Shown: piece by piece, positions 44,781 to 52,583 of the stretch
Numbering within the stretch: the stretch's first letter is position 1
Layout: every line of letters starts with the position of its first letter
From: CAXXOK01 sp963663285
GTDB lineage: Bacteria > Bacillota > Clostridia > Christensenellales > Aristaeellaceae
Direction of reading: 5' to 3'
Assembly (NCBI GenBank): GCA_963663285.2
Contig: CAXXNI010000002.1
Span: 434,001 to 498,000, forward strand
Length of the DNA: 64,000 nt
Position numbers and translations under genes: made by a program
Notes under the pieces: model-generated
Seen by the model: only the letters and a program-made list of their open reading frames with translations
The model's database searches: none
Told to the model about the DNA's origin: nothing

Positions 44781-46211
44781 ATGAAGAAGTATTTCGCCTT
44801 AATGTTAGCGGTGATTTTGCTTTTAACGGGAATTCCGGTTTCGACTTTAGCGGCAGCCAAACAAATGCGGGACGGCGTACCGGTATGGACGGAAGAAACG
44901 GTAAAAGAATACGCGATGGATTTTATCAACGGCGTAGATATTGACCGGTTATATGGTTACTATGATTTACAAATCCGCCGCTATATGCCTATGGACACGT
45001 ATACCGGCATGCTGACCGAGATTGCCTGGATGACAGGGAATTTTGTGGCATTTGGTACTTACGAGTCGTTTGAAGAGCCGGAGCAGCTGACTAAAACCCA
45101 CGTGCTTCACCTGTGTATGGAGAAACAAGATCTGGACCTGTACTTCACACACAAAGATAAAGAGGATGACTGGGAAGTAATGGCTGTTGAGTTTGTGCCT
45201 GGCGAAAAGCAGGCGGTAGACCCGGCAGCGCAGGCCAGTGCGCAGGAAGCTGTCGCCAAAGCGCAATATAGCTATGTAGAAGTAAACGTACAGGTTGGGG
45301 AGGCACCCTATCTGCTTGCGGGCATTTTAACCTTACCCGAAGATGCAAGCGCAGAGGATAAAGTGCCTGCGGTTGTTTTGGTGCACGATGCCGGCGCGCT
45401 GGATATGGATGAGACGGTAGGGCAGACGACGCTGTTTGCGGATATTGCACATATCTTTGCAAGAATGGGTATCGCTACCCTACGGTATGATAAACGTACC
45501 TATACCTACCCGGAAATTGTAACGGATGATTTGACTGTAGAAGAAGATACCGTGCAGGATGCGATTTCTGCCGGAAATATTCTGGCAGGTTATGAGCAAG
45601 TCAACACAGATTGTATTGTCCTGTTGGGGCATGGCATAGGCGCATCCCTTTCGCCGCGTATTATGTACGAAGCCAATGGCCTTTTCAGCGCGATGGTGCT
45701 GATTGCCGGCTCGCCGGATAGTCCGTTGGAAATTCTGCTGGCAAGGCAGCAAGCTGCACTGGAATCCCTTTCGGGAGATGAACTTACGGCTGCACAGGAA
45801 CAGGTAGATGTGCTTAGCGATCAGATCAATACCCTGAAAAAGGCAAAAAAAGCGGATGACGTAAAAGGCATCACTGTAAACGGCAGGAACGGATACTATT
45901 ATTGGGAAATGATGCAGACGGATGCCGCTAAACTGATTAAGAGAATGAAAAAGCCTATCTACATCGTACAGGGCAATGAAGATTTTGAAACGCCGCTGGA
46001 TAATGGCATCAATGCGTTTATTGACGAGGTTGGATACGCTTATGGCGTGGATTATAAGATGTTCCGTAACTTAAACCATATGATGATGATTTATGACGGC
46101 CCATCCGAAAATGCTAAAACCGTTGCAGAATACGATACACCTGAAACACTGGACCAACAAGCCGGCTTATACCTGGCAGACTGGGTACTAAGCCTGATAG
46201 ACGAGGAGTGA
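44781..46211 (+). CDS. Secreted alpha/beta-hydrolase-fold protein lacking the nucleophile serine
   Basis: A 476-residue exported protein. Residues 1-26 form a signal peptide (KKYFALMLAVILLLTG). An N-terminal DUF3887-like domain (about 30-145) precedes an alpha/beta hydrolase domain (about 155-476). The oxyanion strand reads VPAVVLVHDAGALDMDETVG, where relatives have HGSG. The nucleophile elbow reads LLGHGIGASLSPR, where relatives have GHSxG, so the catalytic serine is replaced by glycine. The late acid and histidine (QGNEDFETP, NLNHMMM) remain. It may be a non-catalytic binding protein. Start: GGAGGG lies 5 bases before the ATG at 44781. Inserted between trmFO and hslV. Confidence 0.82.
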   Translation: MKKYFALMLAVILLLTGIPVSTLAAAKQMRDGVPVWTEETVKEYAMDFINGVDIDRLYGYYDLQIRRYMPMDTYTGMLTEIAWMTGNFVAFGTYESFEEPEQLTKTHVLHLCMEKQDLDLYFTHKDKEDDWEVMAVEFVPGEKQAVDPAAQASAQEAVAKAQYSYVEVNVQVGEAPYLLAGILTLPEDASAEDKVPAVVLVHDAGALDMDETVGQTTLFADIAHIFARMGIATLRYDKRTYTYPEIVTDDLTVEEDTVQDAISAGNILAGYEQVNTDCIVLLGHGIGASLSPRIMYEANGLFSAMVLIAGSPDSPLEILLARQQAALESLSGDELTAAQEQVDVLSDQINTLKKAKKADDVKGITVNGRNGYYYWEMMQTDAAKLIKRMKKPIYIVQGNEDFETPLDNGINAFIDEVGYAYGVDYKMFRNLNHMMMIYDGPSENAKTVAEYDTPETLDQQAGLYLADWVLSLIDEE

Positions 46212-46218
46212 ACTGAAC

Positions 46219-46758
46219 ATGGAAATGCGTGGAACCACCATCTGCGCCGTACGGCGCGGCAAACAGGTTGCCATTGCGGGCGATGGTCAAGTGACCATTG
46301 GCGAGACAACGGTATTCAAGTCTTCCGCACGAAAAGTGCGGAGACTGTATAAAGGTAAGGTCATCAGCGGGTTTGCCGGGTCCGTAGCGGACGCGTTTGC
46401 CCTGTGCGAACGGTTTGAAGAAAAACTGACGCAGTGCGGCGGCAATCTGGAACGTGCGGCGGTAAATCTGGCACAGGAATGGCGCGGGGACACCGCTATG
46501 CGCAAGTTGGAATCGATGCTGATCGTTGCCGATAAAGATGCAATGCTGATCTTAAGCGGCAATGGCGAAGTGATCGACCCGGACGACGGCGTTGCGGCGA
46601 TTGGCTCCGGTGGCAACTTCGCGCTTGCAGCGGCTCGCGCGCTGGTGCAAAACACAGAACTAAGCGCTGAGGAAGTGGCTGTGAAAGCGCTGGAAATCGC
46701 GGCGTCGATCTGTGTTTATACCAATGACCACATTTCCGTGGAAACGATTGGAGGCTGA
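46219..46758 (+). CDS. hslV: ATP-dependent protease subunit HslV (ClpQ)
   Basis: Peptidase half of the HslUV proteasome-like complex, 179 residues. N-terminal processing at RG/TT would expose Thr6 as the nucleophile (GTTICAVRRG). The family segment GDGQVTIGETTVFKSSARKVRRL follows. Further hallmarks are GFAGSVADAFALCERFE and AIGSGGNFALAAARAL. Bacillus ClpQ uses serine, but here it is threonine, as in most bacteria. It lies 7 bases after the hydrolase gene and 4 bases before hslU. Confidence 0.97.
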   Translation: MEMRGTTICAVRRGKQVAIAGDGQVTIGETTVFKSSARKVRRLYKGKVISGFAGSVADAFALCERFEEKLTQCGGNLERAAVNLAQEWRGDTAMRKLESMLIVADKDAMLILSGNGEVIDPDDGVAAIGSGGNFALAAARALVQNTELSAEEVAVKALEIAASICVYTNDHISVETIGG

Positions 46759-46762
46759 AAGC

Positions 46763-48133
46763 ATGAAAGAGCTGACGCCAAGAGAGATTATGCGTGAACT
46801 GGACCGGTTCATTATCGGTCAGGATGAGGCAAAACGCGCGGTATCCATTGCGCTGCGCAACCGTTACCGCCGTGCCCAATTGCCGGATGAGATGCGTGCG
46901 GAGATCAACCCCCGTAATATTCTTATGATTGGGCCTACCGGCGTAGGGAAAACGGAGATTGCACGCCGGTTGGCCAAACTGGTAAAAGCACCTTTTGTAA
47001 AGGTAGAAGCGACCAAGTTTACCGAGGTTGGCTATGTCGGGCGGGATGTGGAAAGCATCGTGCGCGACCTGGTGGAGAACGCTGTGCGGATGGTGCGTGA
47101 TGAGTACGAGGCAAAGGTTGAGACACGCGCAGCGGTATTGGCGGAGGACCGGTTGGTATCGTTGCTGATTCACCCGCCCAAAAAGAGCAGCGGTAATCCG
47201 TTTGATCTTTTCCTGAACCCAAGTAAGAAAGAGCCGGAAGTACCTGCGGAAGAGCAGCAGCGTATTGCGGGTAAGCGAGAAGAAATTCGTAATCAACTTC
47301 GTAACGGCGATTTGGAAGATCATGAAATTGAAATCGAAGTAGAAGAAAGCACGCCCCAGCTGGAGGTTGGGGGCAGCAGCATCAACATCGGCGATATGAT
47401 GGGTGGTATGATGCCCAAGAAAACGAAGATTCGCCGCGTGAAGGTGAAAGATGCACGTAAAATCCTGTTGAAGGAAGAGGCCGACAAGCTGATTGACGAT
47501 GACGATGTTCATGAAGAGGCAGTACGCCGCGCGGAGCAGCACGGAATTGTCTTTATTGATGAAATCGATAAAATAGCGGGGCGCTCCAGTGGCGGCCATG
47601 GCCCGGATGTAAGCCGCGAAGGCGTTCAGCGCGATATTCTGCCTATCGTGGAAGGTTCGACCGTAAGTACCAAGTATGGCTCCGTACGTACGGACTTTAT
47701 GCTGTTTATTGCGGCAGGCGCGTTCCACGTCGCCAAGGTGTCCGACCTGATTCCGGAATTGCAGGGTCGTTTTCCGGTGCGGGTAACGCTCAAGAGCCTT
47801 ACTCAGGATGATTTCCGTGCGATTCTGACCCAGCCGGAGAACGCGCTGACAAGGCAATATGAAGCGCTGCTGGCGGTTGATAAAGTTTTCCTTTCGTTTG
47901 AAGATTCCGCGATCGACGCTATTGCGCAGGCGGCTTATGTAATGAACGAAACGCGGGAGGACATCGGTGCCCGCCGGCTGCATGCGGTTTTTGAAAAATT
48001 GCTGGAAGATATATCTTTCAACGCGGGCGGCGATGAAATGCCAAATGTATATCTGAACATCAATGAAGATTATGTTGTGGAGCATCTGGGCAAAGAAGAC
48101 TCTGCCTTTGATACCAAGCGGTATATCTTATAA
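46763..48133 (+). CDS. hslU: ATP-dependent protease ATPase subunit HslU (ClpY)
   Basis: AAA+ unfoldase that feeds HslV; 456 residues. Walker A GPTGVGKTEIARRLA, pore loop region GYVGRDVES, an intermediate acidic domain (about 110-250), Walker B IVFIDEIDKIAGR and sensor segment GRFPVRVTLKSLT. The C-terminus ends RYIL, the tail that docks into HslV. GGAGG lies about 8 bases before the ATG at 46763, inside the last codons of hslV. In Bacillus codY follows; here a terminator follows. Confidence 0.98.
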   Translation: MKELTPREIMRELDRFIIGQDEAKRAVSIALRNRYRRAQLPDEMRAEINPRNILMIGPTGVGKTEIARRLAKLVKAPFVKVEATKFTEVGYVGRDVESIVRDLVENAVRMVRDEYEAKVETRAAVLAEDRLVSLLIHPPKKSSGNPFDLFLNPSKKEPEVPAEEQQRIAGKREEIRNQLRNGDLEDHEIEIEVEESTPQLEVGGSSINIGDMMGGMMPKKTKIRRVKVKDARKILLKEEADKLIDDDDVHEEAVRRAEQHGIVFIDEIDKIAGRSSGGHGPDVSREGVQRDILPIVEGSTVSTKYGSVRTDFMLFIAAGAFHVAKVSDLIPELQGRFPVRVTLKSLTQDDFRAILTQPENALTRQYEALLAVDKVFLSFEDSAIDAIAQAAYVMNETREDIGARRLHAVFEKLLEDISFNAGGDEMPNVYLNINEDYVVEHLGKEDSAFDTKRYIL

Positions 48134-48140
48134 CTTGAAA

Positions 48141-48175
48141 AAAACGGCTTATGGCTTGTCCATAAGCCGTTTTTG
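48141..48175 (+). terminator. Terminator of the topA-hslU operon
   Basis: Fourteen-bp stem (48141-48154 with 48160-48173), 5-base loop CTTGT, ending in TTTTTG. A second, weaker 8-bp hairpin follows at 48234-48256. Confidence 0.85.
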
Positions 48176-48302
48176 TATGGAAAACAAGCGAATTCGTTAA
48201 TTTGCGATTTTGCATTGTGAAATGTACCGTAATGGATGCTGTTTAAACCAGCATCCTCGTTGTATTCTCTGTGCATTTCATTTTACGCCGGGTGTTTAAA
48301 CA

Positions 48303-48331
48303 TTGCTTTTTCGCAGATGCCATTGTATAAT
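48303..48331 (+). promoter_or_regulatory. Promoter of the SRP RNA gene
   Basis: TTGCTT (48303-48308), exactly 17 bases, perfect TATAAT (48326-48331). Transcription would begin about 48338, matching the start of the RNA's closing helix. Confidence 0.75.
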
Positions 48332-48337
48332 AGTCAG

Positions 48338-48464
48338 GCCGTGTGCATAATGAAGGTTGAGTCCTGTGCGATTTCATGGCGTGAACCCTGTCAGGACCGG
48401 AAGGTAGCAGCAGTAAGCGCTTTTTGGAATGTGCTGCGGGGGCGCTCGGCCTGAGTGCACGCGG
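48338..48464 (+). ncRNA. ffs: Small signal recognition particle RNA (4.5S-like)
   Basis: RNA scaffold of the signal recognition particle, which binds Ffh and targets nascent membrane proteins. The conserved Ffh-binding apex is seen at about 48388-48420 (GTCAGGACCGGAAGGTAGCA), with the GGAA tetraloop and the asymmetric loop bases. The ends pair over 9 bp (48339-48347 with 48456-48464), and the RNA is followed directly by TTTTTTTA as terminator. At about 127 bases it is the short form without the Alu domain found in Bacillus. Upstream of glyA here, not upstream of dnaX. Confidence 0.93.
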
Positions 48465-48570
48465 TTTTTTTATCGCGTTGCTCATACATCCGCGCAGCTT
48501 GTATGCAAGGTTGCGCGCGGAAGCGCTTGCGGTATCGCAGGCGGCACACAAAGGATAGGGGGATAAAACA

Positions 48571-49821
48571 TTGAATTACACCCATGTTATGCAATCCGAT
48601 CCCGAACTGTTTGCAGCTATTGAAGCAGAAGTAGAACGCCAGCGTGCTCATATTGAGCTGATTGCGTCTGAAAATTTTGTTACTCCTGCTGTGATGGAAG
48701 CGATGGGTTCGCCCCTGACCAATAAATATGCCGAAGGGTATCCCGCACACCGCTACTATGGCGGTTGTCAATGTGTTGATGTTGCCGAGAATCTTGCCCG
48801 CGACCGTGCCAAAGAGATTTTTGGCGCCGAACATGCCAACGTGCAGCCACATAGCGGCGCACAGGCAAATACTGCCGTTTACTTTGCTATGCTCAAACCC
48901 GGCGATACGGTATTGGGCATGAACCTTTCTCACGGCGGTCACCTGACTCACGGCAGCAAGGTGAACATCAGCGGCAAATATTTTAACTTTATTGCCTATG
49001 GCGTAGACGAGCAAACCGGACGCATCGATTATGATGAATTGATGAAGCTGGCAAAAGAGCATCAGCCGAAGATGCTGGTAGCCGGCGCTTCGGCATATCC
49101 GCGTGCGATTGATTTTGAACGGCTTCGTGCTATCTGTGACGAAGTAAACTGCTTGATGATGGTGGATATTGCGCACATTGCGGGCTTGGTAGCGGCGGGA
49201 CTGCACCAAAACCCCGTGCCCTACGCCGATTTTGTTACCACCACCACCCATAAAACGCTGCGCGGCCCGCGCGGCGGTATGATCCTGTGTAAAGAGCAAT
49301 ACGCCAAGGCGATTGACAAGGCTATTTTCCCCGGCACGCAGGGCGGCCCGCTGATGCACGTGATTGCTGCTAAAGCGGTCTGCTTTCACGAAGCGCTTCA
49401 GCCGGAGTTCAAAGTATACCAGCAGCAGATCGTTAAAAATGCCAAGGCGCTGGAGAATGCGTTGCGTAAAAACGGCGTTAGCATGGTATCGGACGGCACG
49501 GATAATCATCTGTTGCTGCTCGATTTGACCAGCATTAACCGTACCGGTAAGGAAATGGAAGAGCTGCTGGGCCAGTGCAATATTACCGTCAATAAAAATA
49601 CCATCCCCGGCGAAAAACTTAGCCCCATGGTTGCCAGCGGTATCCGTATCGGCACACCGGCTGTAACCACACGCGGGATGGTGGAGAGCGATATGGAAGT
49701 AATCGCCGATTTCATTAAGCGGGTAGCCGAAGGCGGCGAAGCAGCCTGTGCGGACGTGAAAGCCGATGTGGAAACGATGATGAACCGTTTCCCGCTGTAC
49801 GAGAACTTCCCTAATGCCTGA
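48571..49821 (+). CDS. glyA: Serine hydroxymethyltransferase
   Basis: PLP enzyme that converts serine and tetrahydrofolate to glycine and methylene-THF. 416 residues. Hallmarks: IELIASENFVTPAVMEAMGS, TNKYAEGYPAHRYYGGC, the lysine in VTTTTHKTLRGPRGG (about residue 228) that binds PLP, and NPVPYADF nearby. A TTG start at 48571 follows AGGGGG by 7 bases. The 106-base gap after the SRP RNA contains a GC-rich imperfect hairpin (about 48489-48520). It overlaps yraN by 8 bases. Confidence 0.97.
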   Translation: MNYTHVMQSDPELFAAIEAEVERQRAHIELIASENFVTPAVMEAMGSPLTNKYAEGYPAHRYYGGCQCVDVAENLARDRAKEIFGAEHANVQPHSGAQANTAVYFAMLKPGDTVLGMNLSHGGHLTHGSKVNISGKYFNFIAYGVDEQTGRIDYDELMKLAKEHQPKMLVAGASAYPRAIDFERLRAICDEVNCLMMVDIAHIAGLVAAGLHQNPVPYADFVTTTTHKTLRGPRGGMILCKEQYAKAIDKAIFPGTQGGPLMHVIAAKAVCFHEALQPEFKVYQQQIVKNAKALENALRKNGVSMVSDGTDNHLLLLDLTSINRTGKEMEELLGQCNITVNKNTIPGEKLSPMVASGIRIGTPAVTTRGMVESDMEVIADFIKRVAEGGEAACADVKADVETMMNRFPLYENFPNA

Positions 49822-50170
49822 CCGGACATACGAAAAAGGCATCGTGGGAGAAGACCGCGCAATTGTATACTTACAACACAGGGGAATGGTATTGCTTTGC
49901 CGGCGATACCGTTCCCCTTTTGGTGAAATTGATATTGTGATGCAGGATAGCGATACCTTGGTATTTGTAGAGGTAAAGGCAAGAGAGACAGGCTGTGAAG
50001 GCACGGGACTGATGGCGGTAAGCAGGGCGAAGCAAAGAAAGATCATTAAAACGGCAATGCAGTATTTGGCACAGAATAGCTGGGCAGGAACGGCGCGCTT
50101 TGACGTGATCGAGCTTACCAAGGATGGAATACTGCATATTGCAAATGCGTTTGAAGCGACGGGGTTTTAG
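49814..50170 (+). CDS. yraN: YraN-family (UPF0102) endonuclease-like protein
   Basis: A 118-residue protein with the Holliday-junction-resolvase-like fold. The family core is complete: GEDRAIVYLQHRGMVLLCRRYRSPFGEIDIVM, then TLVFVEVKAR, giving the PD-(D/E)xK-like acid, E-x-K set, followed by KAQRKIIKTAMQYL-like helices. Function not established. In most Clostridia it sits between rnhB and comM; here it has moved next to glyA, while a glycosyltransferase occupies its usual place. The start overlaps the glyA end. Confidence 0.92.
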   Translation: MPDRTYEKGIVGEDRAIVYLQHRGMVLLCRRYRSPFGEIDIVMQDSDTLVFVEVKARETGCEGTGLMAVSRAKQRKIIKTAMQYLAQNSWAGTARFDVIELTKDGILHIANAFEATGF

Positions 50171-50204
50171 TACAAAAGTGTCGACTTCGGAAATGGTGAA
50201 ATAA

Positions 50205-50240
50205 AAAACACGCTTCCCGCTTAGCGGAAAGCGTGTTTTT
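50205..50240. terminator. Bidirectional terminator between convergent genes
   Basis: A 12-bp stem extended by CCGC/GCGG around a 3-base loop, flanked by A-runs on the left and T-runs on the right. It can stop yraN from the left and the zinc-ribbon protein gene from the right. Confidence 0.85.
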
Positions 50241-50248
50241 AGCACTTG

Positions 50249-52153
50249 TTATGGGTCGTACGTATAACGGGCAATCAGCCAGGGGACGCTGTTATACATG
50301 CCATATGCATCCGCATAGAGACGGTATTCCTGCCCTTCGTTCCATGTGGTTTGCGTGGAATTTTCTATATATACGGTTACGGTGCCGTTGCTTGTGGTGC
50401 ATTCCATATAGGCGCGCTGCGGCTTTGTTGTTTCAATGGAAATGATTTTGCCAATACACACGTAGATTTGGTTGTTAGCCTTTCGAAGATCAATATTATT
50501 GAGTAATTCATCGTATTGGGTAACGATGTCCCATGCTTTCCGGCTATAAACATCAATGGAGGGAACATAGTAAACGGTATACTCTACCTTTGTCTGCTTT
50601 TTACCCGGGTAATCCGCGGTAATGACGATGGTGTTATCGCCCATTTCTTCGAAAATCGCTTTAAAAGTAAAGGAGCCGTCCGTATCGGTATCGGTAATAT
50701 CCAAATCCGTGTAAGGCGATAGTACGTTTACCACCGCGCCCGGTAAAGTTGTGGCACGAATCGTCATTACATCGTCGGTGCTGCGGTTGCTGATATCGGA
50801 GGATAAATCCAGCGGAATTTCCTGCTTCTCACGGTACAGCGTAACAGTAACGGAATTCTCGCGGCAATACTGGCTGCGTACGGAGATGTCAAACACATTC
50901 TCGCCGACCGGTTGTACAGTCGCGTTGTAGCTTACCTTGCCATCGTCCGAATCAACCAGATCGGAGTAATCCGTGCCGTTAATCGTTACGGTGCTTCCGT
51001 CACTAACGTAGAAAACGATAGTATAGAGTGCAGTGCTCACAATGGTATACGGTGAATCCGGCGTAACCAGATCGATCGGAGAAAGCGGAATATCGATATC
51101 ATAGGTTATGGTAGAAAGCGGCGTCTGTTTTCCGGTATCGGTAATCAGGTAGGGGGTAAGGGTAACGGTCATGGATTCCTGCAGATAATCCTCATAATCG
51201 TCATACCAAATATGATCCGGAATATCAAAGGTTGCGATGCCGCCGGTGACAATGGCGGAAGTTCGCAATTCCCGTATGGAAATCCGTTCGCCGTCTTCGC
51301 CGGGGATGGTAATGGTATGGGCGGCAAGGTCATCCCGAATGGTCGGCAGAACGATCGCTTCGCCGCGTGTATTGCTCTGGCTGCCGTTTACCATCGGCAG
51401 CACTACGGTGATGCCTAACCAGGCAATCACCAATAACGAACTGATAATGAGCAGAGTAAGCAATACGCTGCGTACACCCACGCGGCGCGGCGACCAATTT
51501 TTCGTGTTATGCATATTGGCATGCCGGTCGTATTTACTGCTATGCTGGTAATCCGGTAGATATTCACTGGTGTCTAAAAAGCCGTCGTATACCTGCTGTT
51601 CTTCTCCCGATATGCCTAAAGCGGGGGCGCGGCGGGAACTGTCAAATACGCCGGGGTTTCGCTCGCGTGTGCGGGTAACACGCTGGCGTGTGCTGCGAAA
51701 TGTAGCGCTATATGGATGCCCGGCATCAAGCGGAATTTCGTCGTCCCCTTCTACTAAATCGGGGTCAACGGGGCGAAGCGTCGCATCGGGGTCATCCGGC
51801 ATAGAGGAAAAAAACGTGCTGCGGTTGCTGGTAGTACGTACAGTACGGCCGGAGGGGGCGTACCCTCTTACGGCGGATTCGGCGCGCAATTCACGCTGCC
51901 GCTTTTCTCCCTCGCGCTTGCGTTTGCTCAGGTTTACCATTTCGTCGGCCAATTCATCGCGATAGTCGCGCGAGGCTTCCGTATCGCCGCCTTCATCTAC
52001 CAAAATAAAAGTGTTGGGCTGATCCTTCAGCTGACTCTGCCAGTCCGGGGAGGCTGCGGTGTAAAAGCCGTCGTTCGTATCCAGCGGAGTACCGCAGTAT
52101 TTACAATGGGGTAGGGACGCGGCATTCCACTTTCCGCACGAGGGGCATTTCAC
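50249..52153 (-). CDS. Zinc-ribbon single-pass membrane protein with extracellular beta domains
   Basis: A 634-residue protein of unknown function. Residues 3-20 are a zinc ribbon (CPSC then CKYC, Cys3, 6, 17, 20). Residues 30-215 are charged, low-complexity and rich in Arg/Ser/Asp, probably disordered. One membrane helix spans about 226-250 (VLLTLLIISSLLVIAWLGITVV). The outer part (about 260-634) is beta-rich, with Ig-like repeats (VTINGTDYSDLV, NVFDISVRSQYCRENSVTVTL, GAVVNVLSPYTDLDITDTD) and a final domain of about 100 residues. The layout resembles bacterial envelope stress or ligand-sensing proteins, but no kinase is linked. Minus strand, upstream of nothing else in its direction. Confidence 0.75.
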   Translation of the reverse strand: MKCPSCGKWNAASLPHCKYCGTPLDTNDGFYTAASPDWQSQLKDQPNTFILVDEGGDTEASRDYRDELADEMVNLSKRKREGEKRQRELRAESAVRGYAPSGRTVRTTSNRSTFFSSMPDDPDATLRPVDPDLVEGDDEIPLDAGHPYSATFRSTRQRVTRTRERNPGVFDSSRRAPALGISGEEQQVYDGFLDTSEYLPDYQHSSKYDRHANMHNTKNWSPRRVGVRSVLLTLLIISSLLVIAWLGITVVLPMVNGSQSNTRGEAIVLPTIRDDLAAHTITIPGEDGERISIRELRTSAIVTGGIATFDIPDHIWYDDYEDYLQESMTVTLTPYLITDTGKQTPLSTITYDIDIPLSPIDLVTPDSPYTIVSTALYTIVFYVSDGSTVTINGTDYSDLVDSDDGKVSYNATVQPVGENVFDISVRSQYCRENSVTVTLYREKQEIPLDLSSDISNRSTDDVMTIRATTLPGAVVNVLSPYTDLDITDTDTDGSFTFKAIFEEMGDNTIVITADYPGKKQTKVEYTVYYVPSIDVYSRKAWDIVTQYDELLNNIDLRKANNQIYVCIGKIISIETTKPQRAYMECTTSNGTVTVYIENSTQTTWNEGQEYRLYADAYGMYNSVPWLIARYTYDP

Positions 52154-52241
52154 GCTGCTCGTCTCCTTTCAAAAAACACAATCAAATATATTTCGCCAAA
52201 TAATGCGCCTTCTCCTGCCGGGGAGGAGCAAGGCTGCACGT

Positions 52242-52562
52242 TCACAGGTCTTCGCTGTACTCTTCTACCAACTGTAAGAAGGCGTCGATGAGCTGTGTAT
52301 ATAGCAAATCACGCTCGGTATCACACGGGTGCACTGCTAAAAAGCGTTGAAGAATCGCTTCGAGTACGTCGTCTTCGTCACAATCCGCATCCATCTCGTT
52401 GCCCTCTTCATCAATCATATGCAGTTCCAGCAATGCAGCGATAAAGTAATCGCATAGCTGATGAATATCTTCTTCCAGTTCACCTGCAATCGGCTGGAAC
52501 AGCTTCCGGTCTATATGTTGGTATACATAAGCTGCTGTGGACGATTTCCAATCTTCAAACAT
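52242..52562 (-). CDS. Small acidic protein of unknown function
   Basis: A 106-residue, mostly helical, strongly acidic protein (MIDEEGNEMDADCDEDDVLEA in the middle). No signal, no membrane helix, no recognised motif. AAAGGAGGG lies 6 bases before the ATG at 52560-52562. It lies 88 bases before the zinc-ribbon gene and 21 bases after the MFS transporter gene on the same strand, so it is probably co-transcribed with both. Confidence 0.7.
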   Translation of the reverse strand: MFEDWKSSTAAYVYQHIDRKLFQPIAGELEEDIHQLCDYFIAALLELHMIDEEGNEMDADCDEDDVLEAILQRFLAVHPCDTERDLLYTQLIDAFLQLVEEYSEDL

Positions 52563-52583
52563 GGTGTTGCCCTCCTTTACAGG

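Noticed and set aside
46496..48085. A 529-codon minus-strand frame antisense to hslV and hslU
   Set aside because: Antisense to two certain genes with overlapping starts; no motif and no ribosome site.
48391..50121. A 576-codon minus-strand frame across the SRP RNA and glyA
   Set aside because: It runs antisense to glyA, whose family match is certain, and has no ribosome site or recognisable motif.
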